Notes under the pieces: generated by a model
What the model saw: only the letters and a program-made list of their open reading frames with translations
What the model was told of the DNA's origin: nothing
Databases searched by the model: none
Position numbers and translations under genes: made by a program
Source of the DNA: Actinernus sp. WN-2022
Taxonomy: Eukaryota > Cnidaria > Anthozoa > Actiniaria > Actinernidae
Reading direction: 5' to 3'
DNA length: 64,000 nt
Assembly (NCBI GenBank): GCA_030867875.1
Contig: JAOWCC010000936.1
Span: forward strand, 78,029,032 to 78,093,031
In this document: positions 37,601 through 44,061 of the stretch, one piece after another
Layout: every line of letters starts with the position of its first letter
Numbering within the stretch: position 1 is the stretch's first letter

Positions 37601-40600
37601 CTCCGTGAACCGTTTATTCCAAATTAACTAAGGTTGCAAAGGTATTTTTATCCGTCCATTTGTTCCACTGATCTATAGCCCTTGTCGACACCGGTGCACG
37701 GAGGAGAGCCCGTCCCAGCCCGCTCTCTGTCAGTTGTGGTCGACACCATGTTACAGGGACTGGGGCGACACCTCAGGTGCTGTGGTGTGGACGTGCTAAT
37801 TATGGATACAGGAAGCAGCCATGACCAGGCCGCCAAGGTTACACTATTATGTTTATTTACTATATTAAATAATGTATTACCCTACCAAACACTACCTGCC
37901 CCAATTACAGTCAACCCTCGTTAATAACAGACTCCGTCAGGACCGAGATTTGCTGTCCGTAATGACGAGAGTTTGTATCAAGGGGAATTTTATCAGTCAG
38001 TATTATGTAGTAATTTTCACCGGAACTTCAGCTTTTGTCAGTTATAGCAAGGCGTCCGTAATAACGGGGCGTCCGTTCTATCAGGGCGTCCGTACTATCG
38101 GGGCGTCCGTACTATCGGGGCGTCCGTACTATCGGGGCGTCCGTACTATCGGGGCGTCCGTACTATCGGGGCGTCCGTACTATCGGGGCGTCCGTACTAT
38201 CGGGGCGTCCGTACTATCGGGGCGTCCGTACTATCGGGGCGTCCGTACTATCGGGGCGTCCGTACTATCGGGGCGTCCGTACTATCGGGGCGTCCGTACT
38301 ATCGGGGCGTCCGTACTATCGGGGCGTCCGTACTATCGGGGCGTCCGTACTATCGGGGCGTCCGTACTATCGGGGCGTCCGTACTATCGGGGCGTCCGTA
38401 CTATCGGGGCGTCCGTACTATCGGGGCGTCCGTACTATCGGGGCGTCCGTACTATCGGGGCGTCCGTACTATCGGGGCGTCCGTACTATCGGGGCGTCCG
38501 TACTATCGGGGCGTCCGTACTATCGGGGCGTCCGTACTATCGGGGCGTCCGTGTCCGAAAAAGCAGATTTCATTTTCGTAAGGGAACTGCATCGTCATGG
38601 GAAATGATGTCTAGAAAGAATTTAAAATCTTCTAATTAAACTACAGCTAAACTATGCCATCTTTGAAGACATACCTCCGTTTTTCCTTTCATTTTCTATC
38701 TGTATAAATATTATTCGCCTATTACAATTATCTCTATTACTCTTATTATTACTATGCTATCCGGTAATTTATTTTAGTTATTTCAAGTCGAAAAGACTCT
38801 TAGATTAACAAATACCATCTTTGACTTTAATGAAGTTCTGTCTTTATTTTGTTACAGGGGTGCATGAGATCCCTTTGACTTTAATGAAGTTCTGTCTTTA
38901 TTTTGTTACAGGGGTGCATGAGATCCCTTTGACTTTAATGAAGTTCTGTCTTTATTTTGTTACAGGGGTGCATGAGATCCCTTTGACTTTAATGAAGTTC
39001 TGTCTTTATTTTGTTACAGGGGTGCATGAGATCCCTTTGACTTTAATGAAGTTCTGTCTTTATTTTGTTACAGGGGTGCATGAGATCCCTTTGACTTTAA
39101 TGAAGTTCTGTCTTTATTTTGTTACAGGGGTGCATGAGATCCCTTTAACCCTTCAGGGTTGTTAACTCGTGCATCCCCCACTTACTTAACTTTCACATTA
39201 TGTTGTTTGTATTATTATTTGTATGTGTGGAAAATAAAAACCTTTGAACCTTTGTGTGAGTGGGACAAACTACGGCATGTCCGTAGCCTAACCGTAACCG
39301 TACTGTAACAATACAGTGCTGTGCTGTATCTCTGTAATGTGATTGGATCAGCTGGAGAAAACAATAGGGAAACCATTTCAATGTGACGGGATGTCGTACA
39401 GTAACCGTGCCGTAGTCAGTGCCGTGGTTTGTCCCACTCATACGATATTATCATGTATTCGTTATTAACCCGAGTTGAATAACAGCTATCGTCAACAGCA
39501 GCAGATATTAAGGTTATCTGACGTGTGGTGTATTTCTCTTGTACCTACAGATTGCCAGAGAAGAAGGCAGAATACTTCTGACAAGTGGTACACCATACTC
39601 TACTGTAAGTGCCTTCATTTGTTAAGATTTAGGGAAATGTTTTGCATTCATCTCTGCAAATGTACATTGTTAAAGCGGCTCAGCACGGTCCAAAATCCGA
39701 GTTCCCTCACGGGTGCTTGATGGTTATAATTCCTGACAAAGAACAATGAACTGAACATGGCAACCAGCGATTTGACAAGAATCATCTGCAAGCTAGGCTA
39801 CGACGTTGTACTGATAGAATATTCGTAAATAGTCTCGATTTGCAGCCGTGTCGGGGAAAGATGCACCCGCGATCTCCTCTGAAGCACGGCTGGACTCGTA
39901 GACTTCTATTGTTCGTTTTGACCAAACAGTGATCCGCCTGCAGGAATAAGCGATAAGCTAAATATAGCGAATAGCCCAGTTTACGGTTCATGTGCAGTTA
40001 TACAAATCCTTTGTTTATTTGGCGGGCCATCAGATGTTAGACAATGGTGCCAGGTGAAACAAAAGATGAACAACTGCGCACAAACCATAAACTGGTCTAT
40101 ACATGTTTTCACAATGACGGTCAGTGTCAGAGCAGAGGTGCTTGATAATGTTAAACAACAAGTTTCGGTATAAAAGCGTTAGCCACTCTTCTTTTGACGG
40201 AAGTTCAAATTGCAAAGCAGTGAAGAAAGTAAGATTCAAATTGCAAAGCAGTGAAGAAAGTAAGATTCAAATTGCAAAGCAGTGAAGAAAGTAAGCGAGC
40301 ATATCAGGCGGCCTCTCCTGTTACGTTATTTTTTTTAAACAAGCCAAAAACTCTGAACAGAGGGAAGATAGTTAAGATATCTGTTCATTAATGACTGCCA
40401 ATGGTACTTTATGACTGTTGACGTACTGTGTAGTCCTTACATGTACTTTGAAGATGTGTTTGATTTGAATTTCGTGCGAGAAGCAATCAGTAGAGAGCAC
40501 TCAAGTGGAGCATCACGGAGATGTTCACTCCACAAAGGCTGAGTGACAACTGAAGCTGGCCTGGCCATGACCCTTTTATACCAGAACTTCCTGTTTAAGA

Positions 40601-42442
40601 GCTGTTTGGGCTACAAGGATGATACGCATAAATTAAATGTAGCGTGACGTCACTGTCTTGGTTGGCTGCCTACGCGTCCAGCGATTTCTTTAGAGAGGAC
40701 ACCAAGGAGTAAACGATCAGAAATATCTAGAACCAAAACATCCTTGAATAGGGATACATATAAATCTGTCATTGATTCAGTATTTCCTGTACTGAGCTAA
40801 CATAGCAGTCATCACCATCATCTTATGATTTTCTTATCATGTGGTTTATTTTGATTATTGATTATAGCTGCGGTCTCAAGTACCAGAAGGCATGTGTATG
40901 TGTGTGCCAGCAGGTAACACGAGACAGCAAGTGGCTGCTGTATTCCACCACTACAATGTCAAGGCTACTACTGAAGACATCTTTAGTCGCTGTCAAGTAA
41001 GTCAACCATGCAGAGCTGGGCTCTCGGCGTAAAATGCGAGTAGATTTTTAGAAATGCGAGTAACATCGCACGACAACTCGCAACTATCGTCAGTATAATC
41101 TTGCTGAACTATTTGTGGTTTTCTGACTGTTTCTAGTCGTATTTTCCTTTAATTTAGAGTCATGCCATGTACTCAGACACACAGTTCTCCCCTGATTAAA
41201 CGTCATTTCAAAATAGACCAATTAAACGGCTAGCCGCTTCGAGTGGCTCCCTTGATGTTTTCGTTTTGGGTAGTTTATTTTAGATTTCCTGTACTGGCGG
41301 TCAAATAAAGGGAAGCGAGGACATACAATACAATACTTTATCTAGACTTGAATAAGGAAGCTTGTTAGGCCTCTAACTGTAAAGCTAATGAATCGATTGA
41401 AAATTAAAATAGCCTACTATTTGATAGAGGAACAAATAAACTAATGATTATAAATAAGGTTGGTACGAAGTAAGTAAGACGATGATAAAGAAAGCAGCAC
41501 GAATTTCTACTATCCATAGTTACTGTTTAAAATAATACTGATGAATTGGGGCTTCTCTCACATGTTCTACTTGCGCCCTTTTCGAATTCCTTTCTTTTAA
41601 CTGTGTGCAACAGGACGCGCAATAAAGAACTACTCAATATTTAGCGAAAACCGCATTGCAGGCTGAGCCATTGTGTACTACTTCCGCCGATAAAATAGCA
41701 CATTCTTAGAGTATCACAGTTGTTGTAGTATCGAGGAAAACGGTAATTCCCCTAACTAGATAAATTCAATCAAAATCAAATATTTTGTTTACCCTCGGAT
41801 ATTAAGGCTTATTTAGACCTCTAGCAGATCCTGTTAATAATTCCAACATTATCCACACACGATTTCACAACATTCAATACTTACGACGCAGCGCTCAGCT
41901 CACATTCTTGTTTTTTCGGAGGGAGGAAAACCGCAGAACCCGGAGAAACACTCTCGTTGCATGGGTGAGAATCAACAAACTCAACTCACATATGACGTCA
42001 CGTCCGGCATTCGAACCCAGGTCACAGCAGTGACAGCGAGCGGTTATACGCTGTGCCACCCAGCTCCCCTTAACCCATTAACTAATTGTTTTTATTTCTT
42101 TCCTAGATCTGTAATGGAAACCAATATACTAAAGTAGAGCCAGAGCACATCCGAATCGCTTACCTTTTACATAAAGGCAGCACAGATCTTCCTCGTGCCT
42201 TCCAACCATCTGGAGAATGTGCTATCGACTTCAATACCCTCCGTATCAGCAACGGTGTGCCTCTTAAATTAGGGGTTCTACCTGAGGGAATCTGGGCCAA
42301 GGTGGACTCGTTCTACTGTTGTACCAACTGCGGTAAGATCTTCTGGGAGGGTACACATTTCAAGAGAGTCGTGTCTCAGTTTGCTCACGTGCTGGACACT
42401 ACAGACTTAAATGAGCACACTAGAACTGTTTACAACACCTGA
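11541..42442 (+). CDS. EXD3: Exonuclease 3'-5' domain-containing protein 3 (MUT-7/Nibbler family), 21-exon gene
   Basis: Exons by GT..AG junctions: 11541-11784, 12277-13202, 13821-13874, 16506-16552, 17062-17157, 17244-17258, 17319-17419, 20302-20375, 21683-21721, 22411-22565, 22854-23046, 23315-23382, 25565-25701, 26225-26334, 28200-28380, 30341-30470, 30893-30938, 37679-37837, 39551-39604, 40868-40996, 42107-42442. They total 3,294 nt, and all phases join into 1,097 codons plus stop. The order matches the family: helical N-terminal region, DEDDy 3'-5' exonuclease, Mut7-C, C-terminal zinc ribbon. Exonuclease residues D656/E658 (GFDAEW), D723 (YGVESD), Y812 and D816 (YAALD) are all present. 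In C. elegans MUT-7 and fly Nibbler this family trims small RNAs and takes part in silencing, acting on RNA 3' ends. Exon 1 is the least certain: another ATG (ATGGCGGATTTC, about 11,758) has a good start context but is out of phase with exon 2. Confidence 0.9.
12277..13202 (+). CDS. EXD3: EXD3 exon 2: low-complexity N-terminal region and start of helical domain
   Basis: The largest exon, 926 nt, residues about 82-390. The first half is Ser/Asn/Glu-rich and probably disordered (SSETKRTITG..., TEESSSTESEQ). From about residue 255 it becomes a helical, Trp/Leu-rich segment (HRDWLDELESLYFSGWFDDL) that resembles the start of the MUT-7/EXD3 N-terminal helical repeats. The acceptor ATCAACAG and donor GAG|GTATGC are good. 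The exon enters in phase 1 from exon 1, and the first codon is completed by G|AT. Confidence 0.8.
13480..13600. repeat. Dispersed repeat, related copy at 28,970-29,095
   Basis: The CATGACCGTACAGCACAAGACACTTC... block, CATATGGAGGT and ACTGTTTTAAATATTT recur in the same order and orientation near 28,980-29,090. No coding content. Confidence 0.6.
14447..14986. mobile_element. MITE A, TTAA-flanked, first of three in a row
   Basis: The left end AGTGCATATAAGCCCTGGCCA is matched by TGGC...AGGGCTTATATGCACT on the right, with TTAA at 14443-14446 and 14987-14990. Non-coding. Its right TTAA is also the left TTAA of the next element. Confidence 0.8.
14991..15939. mobile_element. MITE B, TTAA-flanked, itself split by a nested MITE
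   Basis: The left end AGTGCATATATAAGCCCTAGCCAG pairs with CTGGCGAGGGCTTATTTGACT on the right. The arms extend over 150 bp (for example TGATGTCATCACCAACAT on the left is inverted on the right). TTAA at 14987-14990 and 15940-15943. The unit at 15,276-15,753 is an insertion within it. Confidence 0.8.
15276..15753. mobile_element. MITE C copy 1, nested in MITE B
   Basis: Its ends AAGTAATGGTCCAGATAAGAAC and GTTCTTATCTGGACCATTAC are inverted complements, with TTAA at 15272-15275 and 15754-15757. The interior aligns closely with the element at 15,944-16,428. The nesting shows that C1 inserted after B. Confidence 0.8.
15944..16428. mobile_element. MITE C copy 2, abutting MITE B
   Basis: The ends GTAATGATCCAGCTAAGAAC and GTTCTTAGCTGGTTATCATTAC are flanked by TTAA at 15940-15943 and 16429-16432. 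Same family as the nested copy 1, sharing long blocks such as TTTGATCAAAAGTAAATTCAA and the CGAATGAAAATGCATTATTT region. Confidence 0.8.
16664..16689. repeat. Poly-G run (~26 G)
   Basis: A long G homopolymer in an EXD3 intron, likely length-variable and error-prone in assembly. A shorter G run lies at about 27,468-27,482. Confidence 0.8.
17244..17258 (+). CDS. EXD3: EXD3 exon 6, candidate 15-nt microexon
   Basis: An acceptor TTCTTGCAG precedes ATACAAAGAAAACTT, which is followed by the donor GTAAAT. The two-base overhang GA from exon 5 and the T that opens exon 7 complete the split codons, giving YKEN between the flanking residues. Skipping it would also keep frame, because 15 is a multiple of 3, so it may be alternatively spliced. 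Inference from splice signals and phase only. Confidence 0.6.
17718..18562. mobile_element. Element with ~38-bp terminal inverted repeats
   Basis: GAGCAGAGGTTTCTCATCTC...CCTTTCCTGT on the left is inverted at 18,527-18,562 (ACAGGAAAGGCAAAGAG...CCTCTGCTC). The interior shows no transposase. No clear target duplication. Probably a non-autonomous DNA transposon in an EXD3 intron. Confidence 0.6.
19295..19481. repeat. 15-bp minisatellite, unit CCCCATTCCCCAAAT
   Basis: About 12 nearly identical units in an EXD3 intron, strongly C/A-biased. The 15-bp period keeps frame and so creates long spurious open frames on both strands. Confidence 0.9.
20880..20960. repeat. Imperfect palindrome around 20.9 kb
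   Basis: TTTTCCCCTTTTTTAATGGCCC on the left is matched by GGGCCATAAAAAGGGGAAAA on the right, with a GC-rich loop (AAGCGCAAAGCGTGCG). Likely the end of a foldback element. Confidence 0.55.
22584..22612. repeat. (AT)n microsatellite
   Basis: An uninterrupted alternating AT tract of about 28 bp, just downstream of the exon 10 donor. Confidence 0.85.
23315..30470 (+). CDS. EXD3: EXD3 exons 12-16: DEDDy 3'-5' exonuclease domain
   Basis: Exon 12 carries Exo I (VVGFDAEW). Exon 13 has the following strand and LATCSAVFILDM. The exon 13/14 junction builds Exo II (KLGYGVESDF), and the exon 15/16 junction builds Exo III (TYAALDAYCLLEVY). All five DEDDy residues are kept, so an active nuclease is expected. 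The introns inside this domain contain LINE fragments (23.4-25.0 and 25.8-26.2 kb), SINE-like sequence and several palindromic MITEs without damage to the splice sites. Confidence 0.85.
23390..25020 (-). pseudogene. CR1/L2-like LINE, 3' half only
   Basis: On the minus strand 25,011-24,772 carries CLFADDTNITI (RT motif C) and KLHLNVAKTEFMLIG. This continues, with breaks, down to about 24,190 (WDEHVNYISKK, IYNSLVQLHMDYCCEVWDN). The left end near 23,390-23,420 has a GATACGATACGATAACTTTATTTATAG block, the complement of a LINE 3' tail with short tandem repeats. A dead 5'-truncated insertion in the intron between exons 12 and 13. Confidence 0.7.
25037..25195 (-). repeat. tRNA-derived SINE-like element
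   Basis: The minus strand reads TGGTTAGCTCAGTTGG (pol III A-box-like), then GGTTCGAATCC (B box) about 35 nt later. It is followed by a CACAACAGGTTCTTTCACGTCC-type tail region seen in degenerate form again near 30,640. The acceptor and anticodon stems do not pair well, so it is a SINE head or tRNA relic, not a working tRNA gene. Confidence 0.6.
25780..26165 (-). pseudogene. LINE RT fragment (motif A region)
   Basis: The minus strand reads DLIDLRKAFDSVNHIILLQML, typical of CR1/L2-type RT motif A. It is interrupted near 25,960-26,020 by a small palindrome (CCCTAGTTAAG...ACTAGGG). It lies on the other side of EXD3 exon 13 from the 23.4-25.0 kb LINE, so the two are separate insertions. Dead. Confidence 0.6.
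28545..28972. mobile_element. MITE with ~90-bp inverted repeats
   Basis: ACCACAGGCTAACCATCCTCACA on the left is inverted at the right end (TGTGAGGATGGTTAGCCTGTGGT). The arms extend through TTAATCCACTATTTCTTAGC and its complement. Lies between EXD3 exons 15 and 16. The interior is non-coding. Confidence 0.75.
29189..29388. mobile_element. Palindromic MITE, ~70-bp arms
   Basis: AATAGCTGATAATAGCAG and TTTCAGCGGTATTGACCCGAT on the left are inverted on the right (ATCGGGTCAATACCGCTGAAA and ATATCAGCTATT). Non-coding. It abuts the next MITE. Confidence 0.7.
29399..29884. mobile_element. MITE, TTAA-flanked, copy 2 of the family at 1989-2547
   Basis: It starts AGTGTCTATAACCC and ends GGGTTATAGG(CCG)ACT. 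TTAA at 29395-29398 and 29885-29888. It shares the arms and the unique centre (CCATGGCGCCTTTCTATCAC) with 1989-2547. Confidence 0.8.
30061..30210. repeat. 30-bp tandem repeat, 5 copies
   Basis: The unit begins TCGTGATTGGTTCATTGGGT and is repeated exactly five times with few changes. It includes an inverted CCAAT box (ATTGG) per unit. In the intron before exon 16. The minus-strand open frame over it is an artefact of the period. Confidence 0.9.
30985..35949 (-). mobile_element. Complete DNA transposon, 4,965 bp, TAAG target duplication
   Basis: Short terminal inverted repeats GGCCAATTCCA / TGGAATTGGCC bound the element, flanked by TAAG at 30981-30984 and 35950-35953. Subterminal GTTGCGGACGTGAC motifs occur at 31331, 31497 (with a variant at 31512) and 31657. 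The inverted form GTCACGTCCGCAAC occurs at 35531, 35553, 35744 and 35924 with small variants. These are likely transposase binding sites. A single intact minus-strand gene fills 32,155-35,181. Inserted in an EXD3 intron in antisense orientation. The superfamily was not assigned. Confidence 0.75.
32155..35181 (-). CDS. Transposase-like protein with C-terminal Ulp1/SENP-type protease domain
   Basis: An uninterrupted frame of about 1,008 codons from the ATG at 35,181; a further ATG 27 nt upstream gives 1,017. The N-terminus is very basic (RSKLFRKKLRED, KDRERKRNERKK), then a Lys-rich linker and a Cys-rich stretch (CLCLYHENIRLICDC, CMLGRCQNC). The central part has acidic motifs placed as in an RNase H-fold transposase: VDFAENY, about 80 residues on FSDGPSSQFKN, then HGKGAVDGIGG. 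An acidic Ser/Asp/Glu linker follows. The C-terminal quarter has the C48 peptidase pattern: SAHWYLL (His), VLDSL (Asp), PQQDNDFDCG (Gln and Cys). Fusion of transposases to SUMO-protease domains is known in several eukaryotic superfamilies. Intactness and clear element ends suggest recent activity. The DDE/D assignment is an inference from spacing. Confidence 0.75.
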   Translation of the reverse strand: MAKTSTERSKLFRKKLREDVGKCSVFKAKDRERKRNERKKCKPLSEIELENIRKKARERKRRSRIKQKAQPQKSCSGEEENVHAYATPQALGKAIGKVKSHLPKSPRKRNAVIKKLATTSGLVIAKRKKSNSGGNKKVAAATITKVKEFYCKDYVSRQAPGKKDYVIQRQSGKKEYLQKRHLMFSLREAHALFQKEHPGVKIGLSKFSSLRPVNVRLSSDTPRNVCLCLYHENIRLICDCLSKEVEGFPSYSGDFVDKFVCDSSSEECMLGRCQNCATYTWLDEMAESCEPSMCEQVSWNQWERVEVAIPAKKNKPSKVCKKTKKVYKEGTIKDVFESLGSKMPSFLEHVFIKRQQSSYFEERKSNLQQGEAIVQVDFAENYSCKYQDEIQSAHWNQEQITLFTVAVWTRNEATKDLTCESHVIVSDDLEHEKTSVVVFMSTVLEKFVKQKHPEVTNVYIFSDGPSSQFKNKYIVSILSKLDKIVHVQWNYFATSHGKGAVDGIGGTIKRLVWNAVSSRRAPHITDAKSFHEVATKLNSCVSVHLMEKKEIQDRATSLGLSKAFKEAVALPGISKFHCIEPQTNGFVQSKMYSTQGIVEKEMVPHVFPFDLEESGSDSDEADVSYTDEESNYADHEDIAISEDDETCSNADVVHEMSDIYNKDSEESFNNIYIKIDYGLPPHNKLLKCDSILSCYNVPLHTFCIVDGILSSHIKFQGNCIIDDNDLKSTIGGHTNSKENYLSNFVIDEYLTILKATCTTKKVSVISWEVFEKFVVKKIFAENENILNQDLILVPCNPVNSAHWYLLVAFPQIKVIAVLDSLAGDFVKPTAEVSIKKMWVLLKMFDSTLDEKEWHFAVNKPNDLPQQDNDFDCGVFVTLYARCFIDNSTMFVECASLQDLRKHMVAELHKQSLIAISPSIFPGQYYAVDYVNKFYIGRALETDDKVTKFKFLYSAGANKFDWPRSNDIESKHSSCVFYGPVTIMGNCPFEIAEIKEIATLFKYITRKAN
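36599..36622. repeat. Perfect 24-bp palindrome
   Basis: ATGAACATCACT followed immediately by its complement AGTGATGTTCAT. Isolated in an EXD3 intron, with no larger element seen around it. Confidence 0.6.
36735..36828 (-). repeat. tRNA-like / SINE-like sequence
   Basis: The minus strand has TAGTGTAGTGGGCAAG (A-box-like), then GGTTCGAATC (B box) at tRNA-like spacing. No full cloverleaf could be drawn. Probably a SINE head or tRNA pseudogene. Confidence 0.45.
36830..36935. mobile_element. Small foldback MITE
   Basis: TAATAAGTTCATGTCCTAGA on the left is inverted at the right end (TCTAGGACATGAACTTATTA), with an inner ACGTTCTATG...ATAGAACGT pair. About 106 bp. Confidence 0.7.
37078..37215. mobile_element. 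Palindromic MITE with GC-rich centre
   Basis: ATATAAAAAACTCGAGCTTCGTGTTT and ACCAGGGAATCCAAACACC on the left are inverted on the right (GGTGTTTGGATACCCTGGT, AAACACTAGCACACGTTTTTTATAT). The centre is CGGCCGAAGCGGCC. Confidence 0.7.
37235..37322. repeat. 33-bp tandem repeat, ~2.7 copies
   Basis: The unit ACCACCGAGCTAACCGGGAG... is repeated with few changes and keeps a period divisible by 3. Confidence 0.8.
37499..37541. repeat. Short stem-loop
   Basis: CCTGAATTTCAGCCGTCT is matched by AGACGGCTAAATTCAGG after an 8-base loop, about 140 bp before EXD3 exon 18. It may be the end of a degraded repeat. Confidence 0.45.
37679..40996 (+). CDS. EXD3: EXD3 exons 18-20: Mut7-C domain
   Basis: Three exons encode the Mut7-C (PIN-like) region: VVVDTMLQGLGRHLRCCGVD in exon 18, REEGRILLTSGTPY in exon 19, and the LRSQVPEG...DIFSRCQ block in exon 20. 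The pattern follows animal EXD3, where the usual acidic residue after ILLT is replaced (ILLTSG), so nuclease activity of this second domain is doubtful. Introns contain a 17-bp minisatellite, a 54-bp tandem repeat and palindromic elements. The donor of exon 18 (AAG|GTTACA) is weak. Confidence 0.8.
37911..38553. repeat. 17-bp minisatellite (~29 units) grown next to a transposon-like end
   Basis: From 38,051 the unit GGCGTCCGTACTATCGG is repeated about 29 times; the first two units are variants (ATAACGG, TTCTATCAG). The sequence just upstream, from CAGTCAACCCTCGTTA (37,910), resembles Tc1/pogo-type terminal repeats with CGTCCGTAATAACG motifs, so the repeat unit seems derived from that end. A 255-codon open frame across it is an artefact. 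Confidence 0.8.
38820..39143. repeat. 54-bp tandem repeat, 6 perfect copies
   Basis: The unit begins TTTGACTTTAATGAAGTTCT and ends GGGTGCATGAGATCCC, repeated exactly six times without visible change. Each unit includes TCTTTATTTTGTTACAG, which looks like a 3' splice acceptor. The 54-bp period keeps a frame open (18-residue repeat). Located in the intron between EXD3 exons 18 and 19. Confidence 0.95.
39254..39445. mobile_element. Palindromic MITE
   Basis: TGAGTGGGACAAACTACGGCA on the left is inverted on the right (GCCGTGGTTTGTCCCACTCA). The inner part is rich in CCGTAACCGTAC-type repeats. Confidence 0.7.
40204..40296. repeat. 31-bp tandem repeat, 3 copies
   Basis: The unit TTCAAATTGCAAAGCAGTG... 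is repeated three times in perfect register in an EXD3 intron. Confidence 0.9.
41900..42065 (-). repeat. tRNA-derived SINE-like element
   Basis: The minus strand reads TGGCACAGCGTATAA (A-box-like), then GGGTTCGAATGCC (B box), then a region whose plus strand reads GGAGGAAAACCGCAGAACCCGG, a tail seen in many metazoan SINE2-type families. It ends about 40 bp before EXD3 exon 21. An incomplete LINE-like tail (ACAATACAATACTTTATCTAG) lies at about 41,326. Confidence 0.55.
42107..42442 (+). CDS. EXD3: EXD3 exon 21: C-terminal zinc ribbon
   Basis: The last exon. Together with the end of exon 20 it forms a two-knuckle zinc ribbon: C985-x2-C988 (CQIC) and C1058-x2-C1061 (CTNC), followed by GKIFWEGTHFKRV, a signature of animal EXD3 and bacterial Mut7-C proteins. 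The last 32 nt before the stop are the first unit of a 38-bp tandem repeat that continues into the 3' UTR. Confidence 0.85.
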   Translation: MCNGNQYTKVEPEHIRIAYLLHKGSTDLPRAFQPSGECAIDFNTLRISNGVPLKLGVLPEGIWAKVDSFYCCTNCGKIFWEGTHFKRVVSQFAHVLDTTDLNEHTRTVYNT

Positions 42443-42599
42443 TGGTGAATGAGCACACGAGAACTGTTTACAACTCCTGATGGTGAATGAGAACACGAGG
42501 ACTGTTTACAACACCTGATGGTGAATGAGCACACGAGGACTGTTTACAATACGTGATGGTGAATGAGCACACAAGGACTGTTTACAACTCCTGACGGTG
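42410..42599 (+). repeat. 38-bp tandem repeat spanning the EXD3 stop codon, 5 copies
   Basis: The unit AATGAGCACACTAGAACTG... starts inside the last EXD3 codons (residues NEHTRTVYNT plus stop). It is repeated at 42,448, 42,486, 42,524 and 42,562 in the 3' UTR with scattered changes. The first unit is the coding one. Confidence 0.9.
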
Positions 42600-43577
42600 A
42601 AAATCTGGCATAGGCCCGACTTTCTTCGCGGTGTTCATTAGACCTGTTTTACCTATAGATATTATAATCAAAAGAAGCATGCATTGTTCCCCACTCCTTT
42701 ATCCTCTATTTTCTTGCCAGTTCGATTTGTTTACGTCTTGTACACGGAGTTTTTAGAATAACACTGATTTGAGGATTATATTAGTGGTTCATGGCTGTTC
42801 GAGTCCTTTGACTCATCTTGATTTTTTATTATTAAGATGAATAGAATCGTTGTTGTTGTTTATTTGTTCATTTGATACTAGAAGTCCCCTCTACTTCTCA
42901 AAGTCCTTTGTTATACCAGGACCTTTCGAGTCAATGAGAAGTCAGTGCTGCCTTCCATACTACATTCCACTGGCTGCTTCTTGAGACTACAGCTGTCATT
43001 ATATTGAAGCCAGATCACACTGTGGTCGTCTGATCATGCACGAGATTTCCGGCTAGAGCTAATTCTCGTTTGATTTTCGATTTGAAGCAGTATGTGCGTT
43101 AAGTCTTGCCGACGTTTCACCAACATTTTCTGATATTTTCAATTTCTTATTCACTGTATTTTTCCAGTTTTTCGAACGATGATTTCTTCTTTAAATATAA
43201 CAGCGGAGCGCCATAGATATAGGATGAGAGCAAAAACTGGCTGACTTGGGACCCCGGCCTGTAGGTGGGGGAATTGGGGACTTTGTGGGGATTTTGCAAC
43301 CATTGGTGCCCTTGGGGTGGGGACGCGCGACATGCATGAAAAAGTGCTGCACCTGCGTGCGCACTAGCTGTTGAAACCAGGTGGTCTGGATTGAAACCTT
43401 GGCCAAAAGGAGGATGTTTTCGATTTCCAACTACTCAACTAGATTTATTTATATTCAGTTCGCAGTCTTTTAATGCTAGTGCGCCCTACAGTGCGGACTC
43501 ATGCAATTTAGAAACTATGAGAAAACTCACTCGTTTGAATTAACCCCTAATTGCACTCGAAACTGAATGATTTATTT
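42600..43577. other. EXD3 3' flank, nothing recognised
   Basis: No exon or defined repeat. A canonical AATAAA poly(A) signal was not seen close to the stop. A minus-strand open stretch at 43,151-43,430 (proline-rich) looks like dispersed repeat sequence and is not supported as a gene. Confidence 0.35.
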
Positions 43578-43581
43578 TTAA

Positions 43582-43670
43582 GTAATGATTCAATTAAGAA
43601 CTATAGCAGAATCCATTGTTCCGTGGCAATGAGCCCCCCTCACATAGGATTCTCGTGTGTTGTAGAATAC
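43582..43670. mobile_element. MITE C fragment (third copy, truncated)
   Basis: Follows TTAA (43,578-43,581) and reads GTAATGATTCAATTAAGAACTATAGCAGAATCC, matching the left ends of the MITEs at 15,276 and 15,944. It breaks off after about 90 bp. Confidence 0.65.
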
Positions 43671-44061
43671 AGATCCACTGGTTGATAGGATATGCTTTGC
43701 TTATATATATATAATAAATACAAAGAGCTTAATAATGACATAGTGCAACTTTATTTAATAAACTTCAGCATGTGTTAACGTTAGACTCTTGTCTTCTGAC
43801 AATTGGTAGGTACATGTAGCTTCATGGTCTGATCTGAGAGAAAAAAACGGAAACAAATATGTTACCGTCCTGATATAATAGTATTTTGGCAATGTGGTCA
43901 ACATAATAGTGGGTGGGCAGGGTTGGGCATTAGTGAATTCTTCGTGCAACTTTAATATAATTCTGATTGTACTTCAGCTACTGTGTAGCCTGGCACAATC
44001 TACAATTCTATAACATGTTGCACTCCGAATTCAATAATTGATTACGTTCGTAGCTACTGAC

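Noticed and set aside
37872..38639. 255-codon open frame with GVRTIGASVLSGRPYY repeats
   Set aside because: A translation of the 17-bp minisatellite; no start context, no non-repeat domain.
38821..39165. 114-codon open frame with an 18-residue perfect repeat
   Set aside because: Lies in an intron of EXD3 and arises from a 54-bp tandem repeat; no homology recognised.
43151..43430. Minus-strand proline-rich protein
   Set aside because: No start or splice support, low complexity, and repeat-like surroundings.
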